Shown piece after piece: positions 23,786 through 31,813 of a stretch of DNA of 40,897 nt. The stretch comes from an uncultured Muribaculaceae bacterium (GTDB lineage Bacteria > Bacteroidota > Bacteroidia > Bacteroidales > Muribaculaceae), in NCBI GenBank assembly GCA_947629175.1, contig CANRCT010000003.1:80271-121167 (forward strand), written 5' to 3'. The position numbers and the translations under genes were made by a program. The notes under the pieces are model-generated. The model searched no databases. It had not been told where the DNA came from and worked only from the letters and a program-made list of their open reading frames with translations. Positions within the stretch are counted from its first letter, which is position 1. Every line of letters begins with the position of its first letter.

Positions 23786-25267
23786 ATGAAATACGGATTT
23801 GACAACGACAAGTATCTCAAGATACAGAGCGAGCACATAAAGGAACGCATCGCTCAGTTTGGCAACAAGCTCTACCTTGAGCTGGGAGGAAAATTGTTTG
23901 ACGACTATCATGCGAGCCGGGTATTGCCCGGATTCCAGCCCGACAGCAAACTGCGGATGTTGAGCCAGCTCAGCGACCATGCCGAGATAGTGATCGTGAT
24001 AAGCGCTCTTGACATAGAGAAAAACAAAGTGCGCACCGACCTGGGCATAACTTACGACATGGACGTACTGCGTCTGCGCGACGAATTTCAGAAACGCGGA
24101 TTTCTTGTCAGCTCGGTAGTAATCACCCACTACAACGGGCAACAGAGTGCTGATGCCTACCGTCTGCGCCTCGAACGTCTCGGCATCACGACCTACTATC
24201 ATTATACTATCGACGGCTACCCGACCAACGTAGAACTGATCGCCTCCGACGAAGGATTCGGCAAGAACGACTATGTCAAGACCACCCGCCCGCTCGTAAT
24301 AGTGACAGCCCCCGGCCCCGGCAGCGGCAAAATGGCCGTATGTCTCAGCCAGCTCTACAACGAACACAAACGGGGCATCGAAGCCGGCTACGCCAAGTTC
24401 GAGACATTCCCTGTATGGAATCTGCCGTTGAAACATCCAGTCAATATCGCCTATGAGGCAGCTACCGCCGATCTCAACGATGTCAATATGATCGATCCCT
24501 TCCATTTAGAGGCCTATGGTAAGACAGCGATCAACTACAACCGCGACATAGAGATATTCCCGGTGCTCAACTCCATCTTCGAGGGGATCTACGGTCATAA
24601 TCCATACAAGTCGCCTACCGACATGGGCGTTAATATGGTGGGATTCTGCATCAATGATGACGACATCTGCTGTCAGGCTTCGAAAAACGAGATCGTCAGG
24701 CGCTACTTCACAGCCCTCAACCGCCTCGCGCAAGGCGATTGCTGCGATCAGGAAGTAGACAAGATCGCCCTTCTCTTCAAGCAAGCCAAGATCGACACCA
24801 AGTTCCGCCGCACGATAGCAGCCGCGAGAGAACGTGCCGAACAGACCGGCGTGGCCTGCTCTGCGATCGAGCTTCAGGACGGCACAATAATCACAGGCGG
24901 ATCCAGCGCACTGCTCGGACCAAGCGCGGCTGTCATACTCAACGCCATCAAATATCTTGCCGGCATCGACCATTCGGTAAAACTCATACCCCAGCATATG
25001 ATCGAACCGATCCAGCATACCAAAACTACATATCTGCAAGGCCACAATCCGCGGCTCCACACTGATGAAGTGCTTGTGGCACTGTCGGTGCTCAGTCCTC
25101 ATGATGAAAACTGCCGGAAGGCACTTGAGAAACTGCCGGAACTGAACGGCTGCGAAGCTCACTGCACGGTGATGCTCGGAGAGGTTGACCACAAGATTTT
25201 CAAGAAGCTGAAAGTCGGACTCACATGTGATCCGGCGAAAAAAGCCTCCGTCCCGTTTCCTTCCTGA
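23786..25267 (+). CDS. DUF1846 domain-containing protein
   Basis: A 493-residue cytoplasmic protein matching DUF1846 along its length: GFDNDKYLKIQSEHIKERI, LELGGKLFDDYHASRVLPGF, the P-loop-like VTAPGPGSGKMAVCLSQLY (about 170-190), KFETFPVWNLPLKHPVNIAYEAATADLNDVNMIDPFHLE, SPTDMGVNMVG and, near the end, NPRLHTDEVLVALS. The GPGSGK segment suggests nucleotide or phosphate binding. The family is structurally characterised, but its reaction is not known to me. The reading frame is open upstream to 23681, which would lie inside the preceding terminator; the promoter element and family alignments support ATG 23786. It is a single-gene unit closed by a terminator. Confidence 0.9.
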   Translation: MKYGFDNDKYLKIQSEHIKERIAQFGNKLYLELGGKLFDDYHASRVLPGFQPDSKLRMLSQLSDHAEIVIVISALDIEKNKVRTDLGITYDMDVLRLRDEFQKRGFLVSSVVITHYNGQQSADAYRLRLERLGITTYYHYTIDGYPTNVELIASDEGFGKNDYVKTTRPLVIVTAPGPGSGKMAVCLSQLYNEHKRGIEAGYAKFETFPVWNLPLKHPVNIAYEAATADLNDVNMIDPFHLEAYGKTAINYNRDIEIFPVLNSIFEGIYGHNPYKSPTDMGVNMVGFCINDDDICCQASKNEIVRRYFTALNRLAQGDCCDQEVDKIALLFKQAKIDTKFRRTIAAARERAEQTGVACSAIELQDGTIITGGSSALLGPSAAVILNAIKYLAGIDHSVKLIPQHMIEPIQHTKTTYLQGHNPRLHTDEVLVALSVLSPHDENCRKALEKLPELNGCEAHCTVMLGEVDHKIFKKLKVGLTCDPAKKASVPFPS

Positions 25268-25300
25268 TTGACAGCCTCATAAATAGACATCCGACATATA

Positions 25301-25352
25301 CACTCCGGCCGCACACCTGCATGAGAAGCATTGTGCGGCCGGAGTGATTTTT
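25301..25352 (+). terminator. Intrinsic terminator after the DUF1846 gene
   Basis: A perfect 15-bp stem (CACTCCGGCCGCACA 25301-25315 / TGTGCGGCCGGAGTG 25332-25346) followed by ATTTTT at 25347-25352. Confidence 0.88.
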
Positions 25353-25445
25353 GCCCATAAATCAGGTACGACCACGCGAATATTACCTCGGCGCCCTTCA
25401 AAACCGACCCGACATATAAAAATTGTTAAATAGAGTGCCGGGGAG

Positions 25446-25478
25446 TTGCAATTTTACAATATCTAATATAATTTTATA
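25446..25478 (+). promoter_or_regulatory. Candidate perR promoter/operator region with AT-rich inverted repeats
   Basis: TTGCAATTTTACAA (25446-25459) is an imperfect inverted repeat, and TATAATTTTATA just downstream (about 25467-25478) is another that resembles the TTATAATNATTATAA PerR box. TTG 25446-25448 and TATAATTT about 19 nt on could also be a degenerate -33/-7 pair. All three readings are weak; together they mark the likely control region of the perR operon. Confidence 0.35.
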
Positions 25479-25505
25479 CTCGATACAAGTTAGGAACAGA
25501 TTCAG

Positions 25506-25928
25506 ATGACCGACAGCAACCGACATAAACTTCACTCAATGCTGACCGAGGCTGGTATCCGGCCCTCGATTCAGCGACTGACAATACTGGAGTACATCAC
25601 ATCCTGTAAAAGTCATCCCACGGCCGATGAAGTTTACTCACATCTTGTCACCGACAATCCGATGCTCTCGCGCACTACGGTGTTCAGTTGTCTGAAACTG
25701 TTTGTCGAAAAAGGCCTTGTCAACGACATCGACATCTCGTCGGACTCCACCAGATATGACGATGCTCACCGTATTCCTCACGGCCACTTCATGTGCCGCC
25801 AGTGCCACAGAATATTCGATATCACGCTCGACATGTCGGCGCTGAAAGTCAATGACGGCTTCGTCTGCGACAACGTCAACGTATTCTTCAAAGGCTTGTG
25901 CCCGGAATGCAAAAAACTGATCAACTGA
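25506..25928 (+). CDS. perR: Fur-family regulator, PerR-like
   Basis: A 140-residue DNA-binding protein. The winged helix spans ~10-80 ([45 protein letters not shown]). The metal-binding half has H92-G-H94-F-M-C97-R-Q-C100 and C132-P-E-C135, the structural zinc Cys4 site. The gene lies 32 nt before rubrerythrin and a flavin reductase-rubredoxin gene, so a peroxide-sensing PerR is more likely than an iron-sensing Fur. It presumably represses its own operon until peroxide oxidises the regulatory site; that is inferred from the family and context. Confidence 0.85.
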   Translation: MTDSNRHKLHSMLTEAGIRPSIQRLTILEYITSCKSHPTADEVYSHLVTDNPMLSRTTVFSCLKLFVEKGLVNDIDISSDSTRYDDAHRIPHGHFMCRQCHRIFDITLDMSALKVNDGFVCDNVNVFFKGLCPECKKLIN

Positions 25929-25960
25929 CATTCAATAACCAAACAAACAATAAACAAATT

Positions 25961-26503
25961 ATGAAAGACCTAAAAGGAACAAAGACCGAGAAAAACCTCC
26001 AAGAGGCTTTTGCAGGCGAATCGATGGCACGCAACAAATACAGCTACTTCGCGTCAAAGGCACGCAAGGACGGCTATGAGCAGATAGCAGCCATATTCGA
26101 AGAGACCGCCCACAACGAGAAAGAGCATGCCAAACTCTGGTTCAAACTTCTCAACGGCGGCGAAATTTCCGATACAATGGACAATCTCCGCGCTGCCGCA
26201 GAGGGAGAGAATTTCGAATGGACCGACATGTATTCGCGCATGGCCGATGAAGCCGAAGAAGAGGGTTTCCCCGAAATCGCCTTCCGTTTCCGTGCAGTGG
26301 CAGCCATTGAGCGTCATCACGAAGAGCGCTACCGCCGTCTGCTCAAAAACATCGAGGAGGGCATCGTCTTCTCCCGCGACGGCGACATGATATGGATCTG
26401 CCGCAACTGCGGACATATCGTAGTGGGTAAAAAAGCTCCTGAAATCTGCCCTGTCTGCAAGCACTCGCGCAGCTTCTTTGAACTCGAAGCCAAAAACTAC
26501 TGA
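25961..26503 (+). CDS. rbr: Rubrerythrin
   Basis: A 180-residue cytoplasmic peroxidase. The four-helix diiron domain shows the paired Glu motifs: [56 protein letters not shown]. The C-terminal rubredoxin-like domain is [10 protein letters not shown] and [13 protein letters not shown]. It reduces H2O2 to water with electrons passed through the Fe(Cys)4 site. The frame is open to 25898 inside perR, but the ATG at 25961 gives the standard start [13 protein letters not shown] and leaves a 32-nt gap after perR. It is the middle gene of the peroxide-defence cassette. Confidence 0.95.
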   Translation: MKDLKGTKTEKNLQEAFAGESMARNKYSYFASKARKDGYEQIAAIFEETAHNEKEHAKLWFKLLNGGEISDTMDNLRAAAEGENFEWTDMYSRMADEAEEEGFPEIAFRFRAVAAIERHHEERYRRLLKNIEEGIVFSRDGDMIWICRNCGHIVVGKKAPEICPVCKHSRSFFELEAKNY

Positions 26504-26512
26504 TACGGCACC

Positions 26513-27154
26513 ATGGGCCTTAATGCTCTTCAGAAAATCACCTACGGGCTGTATGTCGTCGGCTGCTATGCCGACGGCAGGCCCGTAGGCTGTATCATCA
26601 ACACCTGTTTCCAGGTTACGAGCGAGAACCCTGTTCTGGCTATCTCACTGAACAAAAACAATTTCACGCTCGAGGCCATAAAGAAGAATCCGCGGCTGTG
26701 CCTCTCCATCATTGCCGAGGATACCGATCCCTCAATCATTGGGAAATTCGGGTTTTACTCAGGCAGAGACACCGATAAATATTCCGACTTCGGATACACC
26801 GATCTTGACGGGACTCCTGCGGTGAACGGCCGGTTCTGCGGACGCCTGATCCTGGATGCATTCAATTTTGTCGACTGCGGCACTCACATGCTGGTCCTCG
26901 GACGACTTGTCACCTCACATAACGGCGAGGGGCGTCCGATGACATATGCCTACTATCATGAGGTGATCAAAGGGAGTGCTCCGAAAAACGCTCCGACATA
27001 CCAGAAAGAGATAATCCCGGAGGCGCCCCAAAAGTCATCCCGTACATACAAATGTGATATCTGCGGCTACACAGTGGAATCCGCCGACGGATTGCCTGAC
27101 GATTACGTTTGTCCGATATGCGGTGCAGATCGTTCGCATTTCAAGGAAATCTGA
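26513..27154 (+). CDS. Flavin reductase-rubredoxin fusion (high-molecular-weight rubredoxin)
   Basis: A 213-residue protein. Residues 1 to ~155 form an FMN-binding flavin-reductase (split-barrel) domain (ITYGLYVVGCYADGRPVGCIINTCFQVTSENPVLAISLNKNN), joined by a proline-rich linker to a C-terminal rubredoxin (~176-213) with YKCDICGYTVESADG and YVCPICGADRSHF, all four iron-binding Cys present. This is the architecture of Moorella Hrb, which passes electrons from NAD(P)H to flavodiiron protein. Nine nucleotides after rubrerythrin, it is well placed to reduce rubrerythrin here. No flavodiiron gene is in the window. Confidence 0.9.
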   Translation: MGLNALQKITYGLYVVGCYADGRPVGCIINTCFQVTSENPVLAISLNKNNFTLEAIKKNPRLCLSIIAEDTDPSIIGKFGFYSGRDTDKYSDFGYTDLDGTPAVNGRFCGRLILDAFNFVDCGTHMLVLGRLVTSHNGEGRPMTYAYYHEVIKGSAPKNAPTYQKEIIPEAPQKSSRTYKCDICGYTVESADGLPDDYVCPICGADRSHFKEI

Positions 27155-27197
27155 TATCTGTGCCGCTATGACATAACGCACAAGTTTCCCCTGACAC

Positions 27198-27242
27198 TGT
27201 AAGGCACTGCGTCACCACTGACGGTTGACACGGCGCCTTACA
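27198..27242. terminator. Branched hairpin between convergent operons, weak terminator candidate
   Basis: TGTAAGGC (27198-27205) pairs with GCCTTACA (27235-27242) and encloses a smaller CGTCA/TGACG hairpin (27210-27223). No T-run follows on either strand. Its position between the stops of the rubredoxin gene (plus) and the SPOR gene (minus) is the main support. Confidence 0.4.
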
Positions 27243-27267
27243 ACTATCATATCATCGGGTCGAGATT

Positions 27268-27762
27268 TCATCGCGGAGAAAGCACAAAAGGCAATGGCGT
27301 ACGGAATCTCAGTGTAGTGTCCGACTCAAGCCTGTGTATCTCCTCCACTGCATCCGCGACGGTGTCGGTAGAGATCGTCACGACGTAATATAACGGCATC
27401 GGCGAAGCAAGTATAGCCGTCGCACCATATCCCGACGCTATAAGACGCTGCCTCATCTGCCTCGCATTGAAAATCTGCCTGAAGCGTCCCGCCACCACAT
27501 TATAGCGTCGGATCTGCGACGACGTCAGTCCTTCACCGCTTACCGCACTCAACGGCTCGGTAAGTACCTTAATCGTATCAGAGCCTATCACAGCGGCATG
27601 AGGCTGGGCATACCGCTCCAGCTTATGCGAACCGGTGCTTACCGTATCGGCGTTCTCATATTTCTGTTTCGCCACCTCATAAGCCTGACGATAATTCGCC
27701 TCATTGGTCTTACAACCCGCGAGCAAAGCGCATAGCGCGGCTGTCAATACTATTTTTTTCAT
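27268..27762 (-). CDS. SPOR-domain lipoprotein
   Basis: A 164-residue protein with a strong lipobox (LLAGC, Cys17). The middle is a short polar linker, and residues ~85-155 (RYNVVAGRFRQIFNARQMRQRLIASGYGATAIL, then YYVVTISTDTVADAVEEIHRL) show the two half-repeats of a SPOR domain, which binds peptidoglycan lacking stem peptides at the division septum. It is likely a periplasm-facing lipoprotein concerned with cell wall or division. It follows the metallophosphoesterase gene by 48 nt on the same strand; no TAnnTTTG box is seen in that gap, so it is read as the last gene of the ilvA operon. Confidence 0.86.
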   Translation of the reverse strand: MKKIVLTAALCALLAGCKTNEANYRQAYEVAKQKYENADTVSTGSHKLERYAQPHAAVIGSDTIKVLTEPLSAVSGEGLTSSQIRRYNVVAGRFRQIFNARQMRQRLIASGYGATAILASPMPLYYVVTISTDTVADAVEEIHRLESDTTLRFRTPLPFVLSPR

Positions 27763-27810
27763 AATTATATGAAGATATTGAATTTGTTACGACAAAAAAC
27801 GGGCTGCACA

Positions 27811-28308
27811 TCAGCGACGGCCGAGAGTGATCACATCAAGGGCCGATATCTCGCCGTCGTCGAGAGTCAGCCTCACGAGCGTCCGCTCCCGCTGCCAGCC
27901 CTGTTCTCCAGCCGCCCCGGGATTGACATGCAGCAATCCGAGTTCCGGATCAGGCATCACCTTGAGAATATGCGAATGACCGCATACCATGAGCTTAATT
28001 CCGTCCTCGGCCAACAGCTTCTTCATACCCGGACGATACCTGCCCGGATATCCGCCGATATGGGTAAGCAAAACCCTGACACCCTCTACAGTGAATTCGA
28101 GCAGCTCCGGACACTCCCGGCGCACTTCTCCGGAATCGACATTACCGCAGACCGCCCTCACCACGGGGAACGACGCACGCATCTGCTCAAGCAGCCCGAT
28201 GTCGCCAATATCTCCGGCATGCCACACCTCGTCGCAGTCGGCAAAATGGGCCACATAACGCGGATCCCATTTTGAATGTGTATCACTAAGTATGCCTATT
28301 GTTTTCAC
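27811..28308 (-). CDS. YfcE/MJ0936-type metallophosphoesterase
   Basis: A 165-residue calcineurin-like phosphoesterase with the metal-binding motifs in order: GILSDTHS (D8, H10), WHAGDIGD (D33), CGNVDSG (N-D), LLTHIGG (H) and MVCGHSHI (GHxH). The short form without cap domain is typical of YfcE/MJ0936 phosphodiesterases that hydrolyse phosphodiester substrates with Mn2+ or Ni2+ in vitro; no signal peptide, so cytoplasmic. The physiological substrate is unknown. It starts only 5 nt after the stop of the glycosidase-like lipoprotein gene, implying co-transcription. Confidence 0.88.
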   Translation of the reverse strand: MKTIGILSDTHSKWDPRYVAHFADCDEVWHAGDIGDIGLLEQMRASFPVVRAVCGNVDSGEVRRECPELLEFTVEGVRVLLTHIGGYPGRYRPGMKKLLAEDGIKLMVCGHSHILKVMPDPELGLLHVNPGAAGEQGWQRERTLVRLTLDDGEISALDVITLGRR

Positions 28309-28313
28309 AACGT

Positions 28314-30407
28314 TCAGTTCTTTACCGTCAGACGGATCACACGTATATTGTCGACAAGCACCACATCCGACACAGCCGGGTCTCCATAAAAATCAACAAC
28401 CGACACGGAAATATCGTTCACACCCTGTCGCAGACGTGCCCTGACTCCTGAAGAATAACCAGTGGAGAGCCACCAGCCTTTACCTCTCGGAGGCATTACG
28501 ACGATGCCGGCATCCACTCCGTTAACGGTGACACGTCGCAAAGCTGTCGCCGCTGCATCGCCAGCCTGACCGTTACCATTGGCATATCCTACGTCGATGA
28601 TGCAGTCAACAGACTGCAATTCAGACAAGGTGATGGATATGTCTTTTCTTTTTCTTCCTTTCACCCCCGACTCCACATAACGCTGTGATGCCCTGCGGTC
28701 GCGTACAAGGTCGGTGCCGGGCTTACAATATTCCTCTACCTCGTATCGGCTGACAGCACCACGAGGCGCCCTCAGGCGGGGGTCGGAACAAAAGCCTGAC
28801 AAACCGTCGCTGCCAGTGGCTACGACACCTACTACATCCACCGCATCCGGTTCACCTACCGATACACCGGACGATGACAAACGGAGGTCGGGCAGCCCGT
28901 CGGTCACAAGACTGTAATCAAGCGAACCGGAATAATCGGCTATGCGCCCCGACGACTGTGTGTGCCACGTCACTTCGGGCGTAGGAGGAAGCCACCGGAG
29001 ATCTCCCTCAGTCACCGGCTCCTCCGGCATTGAATTGTTGGCCAACTGTATGTCCACCCGGTGTCGGCCTGCCACCGATGAGGGAATACTATATTCCGGT
29101 GTCGGCTCCCCGTCGATCTCAAAACGCGCTATACGGCTTCCGAAACCTTTGATGTTAAGATCAACGACAGCGTTGCCGTAACGGAGACCGCTTAGCGACA
29201 TTTCACCTCCGAGACATTGTGGCACCAACGGATGAAACTCCATCGTGGCCGCCCCGACGTCGATTCCCATTATGCTTTTAATGACAAGCAGCGCGAGCCA
29301 GGCCGACGCATCGCTTTCCGAACCGGAAGCATACATCCGGCACAGCGACGCTATCGCAGCCCTCAACGCATCCTCGCGCGAACAGAGAGCCGAAGCGGCC
29401 CCCCAAAGCATCTGCAGCATCGGAGCATTGGCGAAAGCCGCCTCGGCACGCATTCCGGCCATCAGAGGATAAAGATCCGGGACGCATGCCCCTACATATG
29501 TGGCGCGTGACAATAAGGATGCCGACATTTCATCGGTAGCGACACGACTTAACACAGCAACAGCCTGACCGATATTGTCGGCCACGGGAGCCTGCATATC
29601 CATAAGCGGGCCACCGTAGAGATAAGCGCTGTAGCTTCCCCTGCCGGGATCCCAGAGCATCGCGTTGATACGTCGCTGCAGATATCGGGCCCCGACAGCC
29701 GGACACTCCGTATCGGCAGCCACGACACCACGCATCCGCTCAAGAGCATTTATCGCAGCGAAAAGCGCCACATTGCCGCCCAAAGTCACCGACTCAAACC
29801 TACCTACGGCATCGGCCCAGCGTGGATAGAACGGAGGCCTGCCCGCTCGCCATGCAGGCGACTGGCCGCGCAACAATCCAAGATAAGGATCCCATCCTAC
29901 CTCAAGAGTCTGCGACAGCATCCTCCGTGACATTTCGTACGCCTCACGCAGCCAAAGCGTATCACCGTTGGCGCAGAAAGTGTGACATGCTGCCGGAATC
30001 CAATAAAGCGAACCGCCCGAAAGAGGCCATTCCCCGAAATCCGCTAAACCCGCCTGGCGTCGGAGCTTGGCAGCTGCGCCGTCAGGATCAATCAGTGCGC
30101 CTCCGGAGGCGACTGCTATATCCGCCGACAAACCGACGCCACCCGAATCGCATGCAAACATCGCTCCGAGCGCTTTCACACCATCTGCAAATACGGCATC
30201 AATCAACGGCGAAGCTGACCGAAACACCGCACTGCCGCTGTCGGGCAGTTGAGGCTGCCATATCGTGCCGTCAGACTCTCTGATCTCCGTCAGACCCACC
30301 GCGAAGTCCTCGCCGTCATAAATGACGCCGATATGCTCATGGCGATCGGCGCAAGCGCCGACCGCCATGACAACCGCAAGCGGTAACAGTTGACGGATTC
30401 CTGTCAT
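28314..30407 (-). CDS. Six-hairpin glycosidase-like lipoprotein with C-terminal beta domain
   Basis: A 697-residue lipoprotein (AVGAC, Cys19). Residues ~130-420 resemble the (alpha/alpha)6 barrel of MGH1/GH63-like enzymes of Bacteroidota: SGGSLYWIPAACHTFCANGDTLWLREAYEMSRRML, WDPYLGLLRG, FYPRWADAVGRFESVTLGGNVALFAAINALERM. Family members I recall have an acidic FLDWREQ-like stretch after the GL-x-G motif; here it reads PAWRAGR, so a key acid may be lost and catalysis is uncertain. Residues ~440-700 are beta-rich and look like a carbohydrate-binding or accessory domain. Its ATG overlaps the alkaline phosphatase stop (TGATG), so the two are translationally coupled. Substrate unknown; fold call moderate. 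Confidence 0.6.
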   Translation of the reverse strand: MTGIRQLLPLAVVMAVGACADRHEHIGVIYDGEDFAVGLTEIRESDGTIWQPQLPDSGSAVFRSASPLIDAVFADGVKALGAMFACDSGGVGLSADIAVASGGALIDPDGAAAKLRRQAGLADFGEWPLSGGSLYWIPAACHTFCANGDTLWLREAYEMSRRMLSQTLEVGWDPYLGLLRGQSPAWRAGRPPFYPRWADAVGRFESVTLGGNVALFAAINALERMRGVVAADTECPAVGARYLQRRINAMLWDPGRGSYSAYLYGGPLMDMQAPVADNIGQAVAVLSRVATDEMSASLLSRATYVGACVPDLYPLMAGMRAEAAFANAPMLQMLWGAASALCSREDALRAAIASLCRMYASGSESDASAWLALLVIKSIMGIDVGAATMEFHPLVPQCLGGEMSLSGLRYGNAVVDLNIKGFGSRIARFEIDGEPTPEYSIPSSVAGRHRVDIQLANNSMPEEPVTEGDLRWLPPTPEVTWHTQSSGRIADYSGSLDYSLVTDGLPDLRLSSSGVSVGEPDAVDVVGVVATGSDGLSGFCSDPRLRAPRGAVSRYEVEEYCKPGTDLVRDRRASQRYVESGVKGRKRKDISITLSELQSVDCIIDVGYANGNGQAGDAAATALRRVTVNGVDAGIVVMPPRGKGWWLSTGYSSGVRARLRQGVNDISVSVVDFYGDPAVSDVVLVDNIRVIRLTVKN

Positions 30408-31783
30408 CAGAGCGAGAGACCCACGGCCTTCATGATTTTTTCAGGAATATCGATATTGTTCTGGGCCGGAGCGAAGAGTTCCTGACCGACACCTTCGGCA
30501 AACACCGGCACCACCGCACCTGAATGGTCTCCGGTAGTCCAGCCTATGCCCGACAAAGCGCTCATCAGATTGTAGACACTGTCGGTGAAACGGTCGAAAC
30601 TGCTGTAGAGCGTAGCCTTTTTCTCGCCCCCCATATGCGACAGCGTGGTCTCATACAGATCTGCAAGGGCTTTCTCATCAGCCTCAGACACCTCAACGGC
30701 TCCGAAGAGCCCTACGCGTGATGCCAGTTCCTTTTTCATCTCATCCCATGTCGGCGCATTGCCCGAACGGATGATTGATGATGTCCATTCAGCGAAAGCA
30801 TCCTTCGACATGCGCTGATAGCGCAGAATATCAAGCTTCTGGTCATAATGATGCCTTGTCGAAGCCATGCCCATGCCTCCGGTCTCATGGTCGGCAGTCA
30901 CCACGATAAGCACTTCGCCCGGATGTTCCCTGGCGAAACGGCGCACGCGTCCGATCGTTCTGTCGAAATCGACCATCTGCATCACCACCGTAGCAGCATC
31001 GTTGGAATGGGCCGCATGGTCGATGGTGCCACCCTCTACCATCATGAAGAAACCGTCGGGGCTTACGCGCTGCAGGTGTTCAATGCACGCCTCGGTAAGA
31101 TCCGCAAGGGTCAGCACCCCCGGTATAGAATCTATGGCATAGCCGACATTGTTTTTCTTTACCGAATCAGTGTTGAGCATGAGCACCCGGCGCGATGACG
31201 ATTTCGAAGCCGCCTCGCGGCCACGCACCACATCCACACCGGCATCAGCAAGCTTCGCGAGAAGATCTGTACCCTTGGCTCCCCTGAGATTGGCTCCGCC
31301 AATAAACTCAAAGCCCGAAGCCGCAGCGTCGCAGCCCACCTCATAATACATGCTGCGCCTGGGCACATGGGCATAGAAAGCGCCCGGCGTGGCATCATCG
31401 GGAGCCACAGTTGTGACAAGTCCCACACCAAAACCGTTGTCATGCAGTCGCGCCGCTATCGACCGAACAGCCACAGTATCGGCGTCCATGCCCAGCATGC
31501 CGTTGCGCGTCTTATGGCCGGTGGCAAGCGCCGTACCGGCGGCCGCCGAGTCGGTGACAGGCGACGATGCCGAATATGTCAGCGCCATCGACGCGACAGG
31601 CATCTGCATCACTTCGAGTTTTGCCCCGTCGCCCTCAGTTGCCCTTAGGAAACCCTGGGCCGCCGAGACCGCTCCCATTCCCATGCCGTCGCCGATCATG
31701 TAGAACACGTATTTCGGCTGTCCGGCATTCGCGGCGACCGCCACAGCGAGTGACGCCGCCACGAATATTTCACGGATTTTCAT
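30407..31783 (-). CDS. Alkaline phosphatase, PhoA superfamily
   Basis: A 458-residue secreted enzyme (signal peptide 1 to ~20). Motifs: FYMIGDGMG (Asp32, metal), PVTDSAAAGTALATG (nucleophile Ser79), MVEGGTIDHAAHSND (Asp and His metal ligands), VTADHETGGM (Asp-His) and GWTTGDHSGAVVPVFAEG (final His ligand). The set is complete, so it should be active as a zinc phosphomonoesterase in the periplasm or at the surface. It is 30 nt downstream of ilvA with no promoter seen and is coupled by TGATG to a glycosidase-like lipoprotein, which suggests joint action on a phosphorylated substrate or shared regulation. No Pho box was recognised. Confidence 0.93.
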   Translation of the reverse strand: MKIREIFVAASLAVAVAANAGQPKYVFYMIGDGMGMGAVSAAQGFLRATEGDGAKLEVMQMPVASMALTYSASSPVTDSAAAGTALATGHKTRNGMLGMDADTVAVRSIAARLHDNGFGVGLVTTVAPDDATPGAFYAHVPRRSMYYEVGCDAAASGFEFIGGANLRGAKGTDLLAKLADAGVDVVRGREAASKSSSRRVLMLNTDSVKKNNVGYAIDSIPGVLTLADLTEACIEHLQRVSPDGFFMMVEGGTIDHAAHSNDAATVVMQMVDFDRTIGRVRRFAREHPGEVLIVVTADHETGGMGMASTRHHYDQKLDILRYQRMSKDAFAEWTSSIIRSGNAPTWDEMKKELASRVGLFGAVEVSEADEKALADLYETTLSHMGGEKKATLYSSFDRFTDSVYNLMSALSGIGWTTGDHSGAVVPVFAEGVGQELFAPAQNNIDIPEKIMKAVGLSL

Positions 31784-31813
31784 CTGTTTTCCTTAATATG
31801 TAGGTTTGAAGCC

